Assembly: GCA_016215105.1 (NCBI GenBank)
Contig: JACRLJ010000102.1
Span: 1 to 37,379 of the forward strand
Direction of reading: 5' to 3'
DNA from: Candidatus Hydrogenedentota bacterium
GTDB lineage: Bacteria; Hydrogenedentota; Hydrogenedentia; Hydrogenedentales; SLHB01
DNA: 37,379 nucleotides
Shown here: positions 33,002-37,379 of the stretch, piece after piece
How the letters are laid out: every line of letters begins with the position of its first letter
Numbering within the stretch: the first letter of the stretch is position 1
Translations under genes and position numbers: made by a program
Notes under the pieces: model-generated
What the model saw: the letters and a program-made list of their open reading frames with translations, nothing else
Database searches by the model: none
Told to the model about the DNA's origin: nothing

Positions 33002-34159
33002 TCACAGTTCCACGAGATGCATGAATTTCCGGGAAAGTTTCTCGACTCCGGTCTTGGTGACGCGGACGCCGTTTTCCCAGCGGAGGCCGAAATCTTTGTC
33101 CTGGAAGAACGTGTCCACCTGGAACGTCATGTTTTCCTGGAGGGCGTAGGTCGAGGTGGATTCGAGCCAGGGGCGTTCGACTTCCATCATGCCGATGCCA
33201 TGGCAGGGGCCGTAGAGCATGAATTGCTTGAAACTGCGGCGCTGGACGAACGCCTCGTATTCGCGCACGACCTCGGCGGCGGGCTTGCCCGCGCGCATTA
33301 GTTCGGCGGTCTTGATGTGCGCCTCGAGGCCGAACTCGACCAGCCGTTTCTTGCGGGCGGGCAGCTTGCCAATCGAACACGGCAGGCCCACGCTGGACGA
33401 GTATCCACCGACGCGCGCGCCGATGTTGAGCTGGATGATCTCGTTGCGTTTGATGGTGTTGTGCGTAGGGCGGGAAATGGCGTGTTTGGTGCCGGGGCCG
33501 TAGAAACAATACAGCGCATGGCCCTCATATTCGCCGCCGTGTTTGTAGATCTCGCGCTGCGCAATGCCGATGACTTGAAGTTCGGTCATGCCGGGCTTGA
33601 TCTCGCCGAGGATAGCGTCGATGGCCAATTCGCTGATCTTGTACGCCTTCTTCATCAACTTAATCTCGTTCGCGCTCTTGATCGTGCGCAGGCGCGTCAG
33701 CGTGTCGTCGGCCTTGATCAGTTCCACACCGGGCAACTCCAGTTGCAGGCTGAAATAGACCGGAAGCGGCATAATCGAGAATCCGGCCAACCCGAGTTTC
33801 TTGAGCGGGCGTCCGCGCAGGGCGGTTCGGACGACGTCGGGAAAATGGGCGACGGGTATGCCGGGATAGTCCGGCTCAGCCGACTCGCGGTACTCGACCA
33901 TCTTCGCGATGCGCGGGATAACGCTGCGTCCCTGGGCATAGGCTTCGCTCTCAGGGCCGATGATGAGCACCGGCGCGCCCTTCGCGGGGACGAACACCCC
34001 CGCCGATTCAAACGTGGGCCAGTATTCCGTGAGATAGCGGACGTTGGCAAAATCAGACTCATTGGAATGCACGAGGACCGCGTCCAGCCCCGCCTCGCGG
34101 ATGTTGCGTTGAAACTTCTTGATCCGTTCTTCGTACTCCTTCCGGGGAATCGTCTGCAT
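33002..34159 (-). CDS. M24-family (Xaa-Pro peptidase/creatinase-like) protein with altered metal site
   Basis: 385 residues, a usual length. The N-terminal creatinase-type domain (~5-150) contains AVLVHSNESDFANVRYLTEYWP and GAPVLIIGPESEAYA. The C-terminal pita-bread domain begins RTIKSANEIKLMKKAYKISE. Of the five metal ligands of M24 aminopeptidases, His320 (GPCHGIGMMEV) and Glu362 (RWENGVRVT) are in place. The first two Asp positions are Asn245 (QLNIGA) and Ser256, and the next Glu is Asp349 (FQVDTFF). Metal-dependent peptidase activity is therefore unlikely; creatinase, which lacks the metals, is the closest functional precedent. AAGGAG lies eight bases before the ATG. No neighbour suggests a substrate. 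Confidence 0.88.
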   Translation of the reverse strand: MQTIPRKEYEERIKKFQRNIREAGLDAVLVHSNESDFANVRYLTEYWPTFESAGVFVPAKGAPVLIIGPESEAYAQGRSVIPRIAKMVEYRESAEPDYPGIPVAHFPDVVRTALRGRPLKKLGLAGFSIMPLPVYFSLQLELPGVELIKADDTLTRLRTIKSANEIKLMKKAYKISELAIDAILGEIKPGMTELQVIGIAQREIYKHGGEYEGHALYCFYGPGTKHAISRPTHNTIKRNEIIQLNIGARVGGYSSSVGLPCSIGKLPARKKRLVEFGLEAHIKTAELMRAGKPAAEVVREYEAFVQRRSFKQFMLYGPCHGIGMMEVERPWLESTSTYALQENMTFQVDTFFQDKDFGLRWENGVRVTKTGVEKLSRKFMHLVEL

Positions 34160-34408
34160 GTGATGTCTCCTTCGCTAAGTGTCAAATCGGTCCGTATTCT
34201 ACGCCGCAAGGAAGGACCACGCCAATCGCCGCGGAGGTCCAGCGCCAGGGCCTCCAACGTAACGGCGAGACGGCGCTGTGCTTTCGCGCGAGGGTTGCAG
34301 CGCGCAATGAATCCCCATCGGGTAGGTTCTATAGTCATCTTCTCGTTACCGAGTGCTATTCGTGACGCTATTGGGTTGCGTCTGCCGTGGTCCTGAAAAG
34401 TACTGGCA
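34160..34408. other. Intergenic region without recognisable gene
   Basis: About 250 bases between the M24-like gene and the promoter of the dockerin gene. Short open frames exist on both strands, but none has a ribosome-binding site or a family-like pattern. It continues as an untranslated leader to 34650. Confidence 0.5.
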
Positions 34409-34437
34409 TTGCTGACGTCAGCAAGGACGAATATAAT
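34409..34437 (+). promoter_or_regulatory. Promoter with a perfect 16-bp palindrome over the -35
   Basis: TTGCTG (34409-34414), 17-bp spacer, TATAAT (34432-34437). The palindrome TTGCTGACGTCAGCAA (34409-34424) contains the -35 box, a classical repressor or activator site position. The predicted start near 34444 leaves a leader of about 200 bases before the dockerin/ELWKSDGT-repeat gene. Confidence 0.6.
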
Positions 34438-34650
34438 GATTGGCGTGGGACCTGGGGTGGCCGCGGGCTGGCTCATATGTGATATGTCGGCCAGGGTCAC
34501 GAGAACCGGAAGGACAAGCATACGCAACCCGGTGAGTGAGGTCCCAGACGGGGTACCCGATGTCTTGCATTGCGACCACATGGCCGACTGACTTGGAAAC
34601 GGGGATTGAGCGCTGGGGACAGTTCCGTGTTCAACGGAAGGAAGGGCATT

Positions 34651-36504
34651 ATGATCACGCTGAGGTTCGGTAGTTGTTTCCTGTTCTTTGCCTCCTGCTT
34701 TCAGATTCTTAGTTTAGCTTCGGCCCAACCGGTAGCAGGCGACGCAAACAGTGACGGCGCGGTCGATGCTGTTGATGTGCAGACAGTCATAAACAATGCT
34801 CTGGGCATCGATTCTGGCGGGCACTGCGACATTGATTATTCACAAGATGTGAATGCCGTGGACGTACAGCTGCTTATTAATGCCGCGCTTGGAATTCCGA
34901 TTGACTCTGACAACGACGGCCTCGGTGATGCCGCTGAGGCGAACCTAGGCACAAACCCCGGACTCGGAGACACTGACGGGGACGGTATTGGCGATGGCCA
35001 AGAGATGCTGAACGGCACAGACCCACTCAGTCCACCGGTGGAATACACGCTTAGTCTGTCCATTCAAGGAAATGGTTCGATTTCGTTGGACCCGCCAGGT
35101 GGCGCCTATGCTTCCGGTACCGTGGTCACACTGACCCCGAATCCAAACGCGGATTCCCGTTTTGAAGTCTGGGGCGGCGATCTTCTAGGGACCAAGAAAC
35201 CAGCCACGATCACCATGGACGGAAACAAATACGTGAACGCCTACTTCATGCCCAAGCTGTTCACGAACTTCTATCCGAGCAATTTGTGCGCGGTGGGTTC
35301 AACGTTATACTTCCTGGGCACGGGCGCCTATTCCGGCCAGGAATTGTGGAAGAGTGACGGCACGTTCGAAGGAACCGTGCTTGTCAAAGACATTGCCCCG
35401 ATACACGACAGTCCGGGAGCCAGCTTCCTTACCAACCTGAACGGCACGCTCTATTTCTTTGCCCAATGGGGCGGCTACGGCCTGTGGAAAAGCGACGGAA
35501 CGGAAGACGGCACAGTGCTAGTCGCTCAGCTTGGTAGCTCTTTCCCCGCGTTGGCCCCCGTCAAAGTGGGGACGAAACTCTATTGGAGCGCCATCGGCAC
35601 GGGGGGTGGTGAATTGTGGTCCTCCGACGGCGCTGGCGCGGGCACAGGTATCGTGAAATCCTTCGGGACGTTAACGGGCGCCAATCCCAACATGCTGACC
35701 AACGTGGACGGCGTACTCTACTTCAACAACGTCACCGCGATCGAACCCATCACTCTGATCAGAACCTTCACGCTTTGGAGGAGCGACGGGACCGAAGCCG
35801 GTACAGTCCCCATCTACAACGCCGGGTCGCTCAGTGAGATTGCCAGCCTCAACGGACAGGTGTTTTTCTATTCGGGTACCGCCACTATGCCGCCTAACAA
35901 TTCGCTGTACACCACGGATGGTACCCCGGCCGGCACGCACAAAATGAGCGATTTCGACTTTGGCCCCGGTGATCTCACGCGTTCGGGCAGCTTGTTGTAC
36001 TTCGCCGCCGCGAGCCTGGATTTGTACAACACCCGGGTGTGGGCGACCGATGGCGCCACGGTATACAGGGTAGATAACGATGCGTACAGGCCGTGGGACC
36101 TGATCGATCTGAACGGCACGTTGTTGTTCGAAGCGCTTTACGATGTGGCCAGCGTGCCCCATTGCGGCTTATTCGCCACGACGGGGTCCGGCGCGGCTCT
36201 AGTGAAAGAGATCAATCCGACGCTGTTCTACGGCGTCGAATCGTATCACGTGGTCATCAACGACACCCTGTATTTTGCGGCGGAAAACAGTTACGGCGGC
36301 CTCGGCCTGTGGAAGAGCAACGGCACAACCGCCGGGACCGTCCTCGTCAGTGACATCAATGCCACCGGTCTCGGCCCCTATTACCTGACCAACGTGAATG
36401 GTGCCCTGTTCTTCGCTGCCCAGGATGATGCGCATGGCTACCAGTTGTGGAAGAGCAATGGTACGCTTGCAGGAACGCTGCCCATCAGTTGCCCGACGCC
36501 CTGA
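34651..36504 (+). CDS. Secreted dockerin / TSP3 / InlB-like / ELWKSDGT-repeat protein
   Basis: 617 residues. The signal peptide (~1-25) ends SLASAQP. Two dockerin-like EF-hand units follow (GDANSDGAVDAVDVQTVINNALG and CDIDYSQDVNAVDVQLLINAALG). Thrombospondin type 3-like calcium repeats come next (DSDNDGLGDAAE, DTDGDGIGDGQE), then an InlB-like divergent repeat (YTLSLSIQGNGSISLDPPGG, ATITMDGNKYVNAYF). The remainder, from about residue 210, is some nine repeats of about 45 residues built on xLWKSDGTxxGTVLVxDI plus LxxVNGxLYFxA, probably a propeller. GGAAGGAAGGG sets the start. No cohesin is seen, so in this lineage the dockerin is more likely a calcium-stabilised spacer at the cell surface. Expression is probably set by the palindrome-bearing promoter upstream. 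Confidence 0.9.
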   Translation: MITLRFGSCFLFFASCFQILSLASAQPVAGDANSDGAVDAVDVQTVINNALGIDSGGHCDIDYSQDVNAVDVQLLINAALGIPIDSDNDGLGDAAEANLGTNPGLGDTDGDGIGDGQEMLNGTDPLSPPVEYTLSLSIQGNGSISLDPPGGAYASGTVVTLTPNPNADSRFEVWGGDLLGTKKPATITMDGNKYVNAYFMPKLFTNFYPSNLCAVGSTLYFLGTGAYSGQELWKSDGTFEGTVLVKDIAPIHDSPGASFLTNLNGTLYFFAQWGGYGLWKSDGTEDGTVLVAQLGSSFPALAPVKVGTKLYWSAIGTGGGELWSSDGAGAGTGIVKSFGTLTGANPNMLTNVDGVLYFNNVTAIEPITLIRTFTLWRSDGTEAGTVPIYNAGSLSEIASLNGQVFFYSGTATMPPNNSLYTTDGTPAGTHKMSDFDFGPGDLTRSGSLLYFAAASLDLYNTRVWATDGATVYRVDNDAYRPWDLIDLNGTLLFEALYDVASVPHCGLFATTGSGAALVKEINPTLFYGVESYHVVINDTLYFAAENSYGGLGLWKSNGTTAGTVLVSDINATGLGPYYLTNVNGALFFAAQDDAHGYQLWKSNGTLAGTLPISCPTP

Positions 36505-36610
36505 AGACCTATGGCCCGCCGGTCGCGGGAGATCGGCGATACCACTCGCGGGGTGAGCCTGAATGAATGGCGCCTGATCGCACGCGGTGATGGTAGAACA
36601 ACTTTAGTGC

Positions 36611-36663
36611 CCTCGTTCCCGAGTTGCACTCGGGAACGCACTTGCCCAAAAGTTGAACTTTGT
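36611..36663. repeat. REP unit, left flank of the RAYT gene
   Basis: 53 bp with a perfect 10-bp hairpin CGTTCCCGAG-ttgca-CTCGGGAACG (36614-36638). The unit is inverted relative to the one at 37234 (51 of 53 bases identical). A 13-bp direct repeat, gatggtagaacaa (36589-36601), lies just outside and recurs at 37225-37237. Confidence 0.88.
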
Positions 36664-36676
36664 ACGGCGGCGCTCC

Positions 36677-37219
36677 TCAGCTCCAGCCCGGAATGGCGTC
36701 AACCTCCATGAGGGGGCGTTCGCCGGGTACGAAGTTTCGCGCTGAGGAGTATAGCCAGTGCTCCGGCGCCTCGACCCAACCCCGGCGTACGGGGTTGTTG
36801 TGGATGTAGGCTATCTTCTGACGCAGCATCTCGTCACCGGTAATCAGTTGGGGATGACTGCCTTCTTGCCAAACCTGATGTTTGCTCTCGTGGTTGTACT
36901 TCTTGCGGCAATAGGCGAACTGGTTCAGGATCCACTCATGACGGTTGGCCTCCTCCGCACGGATGCGTTCGCCCGCCGTGTGCCGTTTGAAGGACTGCAT
37001 CACGCCGCTCAAATCGGGCGCCTCGGCGACGAGGTGGAAATGGTTCTCCATGATGACGTACGCGTAGAGCTTGAGTCCCTTGTCACGGCGGCAATATGCG
37101 AGGGAGTCGAGGAGGACGTCGCGGTCGGGCTTGTTGATGAACGCGGGAAGCCATTCCACGACGGTGCAGGTGAGGAAGTAGATGCCTTCGGAATCGACTA
37201 TGCGGTAGCGGGATCGCAT
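36677..37219 (-). CDS. REP-associated tyrosine transposase (RAYT, TnpA_REP)
   Basis: 180 residues of the Y1 transposase/HUH superfamily related to IS200. FLTCTVVEWLPAF is the N-terminal strand. LKLYAYVIMENHFHLVAEAP carries the metal-binding HUH motif (His-Phe-His). A basic SFKRHTAGERIRAEE segment follows, and QKIAYIHNNPVRRGWVEAPEHWLYSSARNF bears the nucleophilic tyrosine. RAYTs recognise and mobilise REP hairpins rather than an insertion sequence. Here matching REP units flank the gene in opposite orientation. I chose ATG 37219; a longer frame would run into the right REP unit. All catalytic residues are present, so it could be active. Confidence 0.92.
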   Translation of the reverse strand: MRSRYRIVDSEGIYFLTCTVVEWLPAFINKPDRDVLLDSLAYCRRDKGLKLYAYVIMENHFHLVAEAPDLSGVMQSFKRHTAGERIRAEEANRHEWILNQFAYCRKKYNHESKHQVWQEGSHPQLITGDEMLRQKIAYIHNNPVRRGWVEAPEHWLYSSARNFVPGERPLMEVDAIPGWS

Positions 37220-37233
37220 GGGACGATGGTAGA

Positions 37234-37286
37234 ACAAAGTGCAACTTTTGGGCAAGTACGTTCCCGAGTGCAACTCGGGAACGAGG
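37234..37286. repeat. REP unit, right flank of the RAYT gene
   Basis: Inverted partner of the left unit, with the same hairpin CGTTCCCGAG-tgcaa-CTCGGGAACG at 37259-37283. It lies directly upstream of the transposase start and so covers its promoter region. Confidence 0.88.
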
Positions 37287-37344
37287 ACTGGGGGCGGTTC
37301 GTGCAGCGCGGGCCGTAGTGGGTGGCTGCCCCGAGTTCTCTACT

Positions 37345-37369
37345 CGTTCCCAGGCTGCACTTGGGAATG
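37345..37369. repeat. Degenerate REP hairpin at the window edge
   Basis: cgttcccag-gctgcac-ttgggaatg resembles the RAYT-associated hairpin with several changes. It is probably a third, decayed unit; the window ends ten bases later. Confidence 0.5.
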
Positions 37370-37379
37370 CGCATTCTTC

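Noticed and set aside
33317-34396. Long open frame opposite the M24-like gene
   Set aside because: It is a shadow of the highly biased coding strand with no start signal or recognisable domain.
34651-36504. Cellulosome component, because of the dockerin-like repeats
   Set aside because: No cohesin or scaffoldin gene is present, the repeats are N-terminal beside calcium-binding TSP3 units, and lone dockerins are common in such genomes.

Overview
The window is GC-rich, gene-dense bacterial chromosome. No rRNA, tRNA, CRISPR or phage genes are visible. Several families point to a planctomycete-like lineage such as Planctomycetota or Candidatus Hydrogenedentota: secreted PQQ-type propellers with an FRGP motif, a DUF1080 protein, a formylglycine-enzyme-like/sialidase lipoprotein, a dockerin/thrombospondin-3 protein, and a Gfo/Idh/MocA oxidoreductase. 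This placement is inference; no marker gene is present.

Layout. 1-7.6 kb: the tail of a Gfo/Idh/MocA oxidoreductase, an UPF0175/PIN toxin-antitoxin pair, two secreted beta-propellers, the formylglycine-enzyme-like/sialidase fusion, a methyltransferase, and a 500-bp intergenic region full of hairpins. 7.6-15.5 kb: a decayed propeller fragment, a TipA-like MerR regulator with a textbook 19-bp-spacer promoter, an MBL hydrolase/secreted protein/phosphofructokinase run, NADP-type glutamate dehydrogenase, and two small membrane proteins. 15.9-20.2 kb: a tight cluster of C39-like peptidase, RLAN/RimK ATP-grasp ligase, GCS2-type ligase and N-formylglutamate amidohydrolase, predicted to make and process an unknown amide-linked small molecule or peptide. 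20.3-25.9 kb: a small hypothetical gene, a thioesterase, a long coiled-coil protein with a MshEN domain, a deleted dapA, an intact dapB and a cysteine desulfurase. 25.9-34.2 kb: membrane and secreted proteins, a broken Doc toxin with its antitoxin, a HigBA-like pair, a protein split by an in-frame TGA, and an M24-fold protein lacking part of its metal site. 34.4-37.4 kb: a dockerin/ELWKSDGT-repeat secreted protein behind a palindrome-bearing promoter, then a REP-associated tyrosine transposase framed by inverted REP units.

The strongest unexplained signal is a dispersed repeat family bounded by CTAG and built on a GGCCAGAAAGCC/GGCTTTCTGGCC palindrome. There are at least five full or partial copies. 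In three of them the TAG inside the terminal CTAG is the stop codon of the adjacent gene. One copy splits an antitoxin-doc pair exactly at a reconstructable TAGTG stop/start overlap. Another sits inside the amidoligase cluster and now carries the likely start region of the amidohydrolase.
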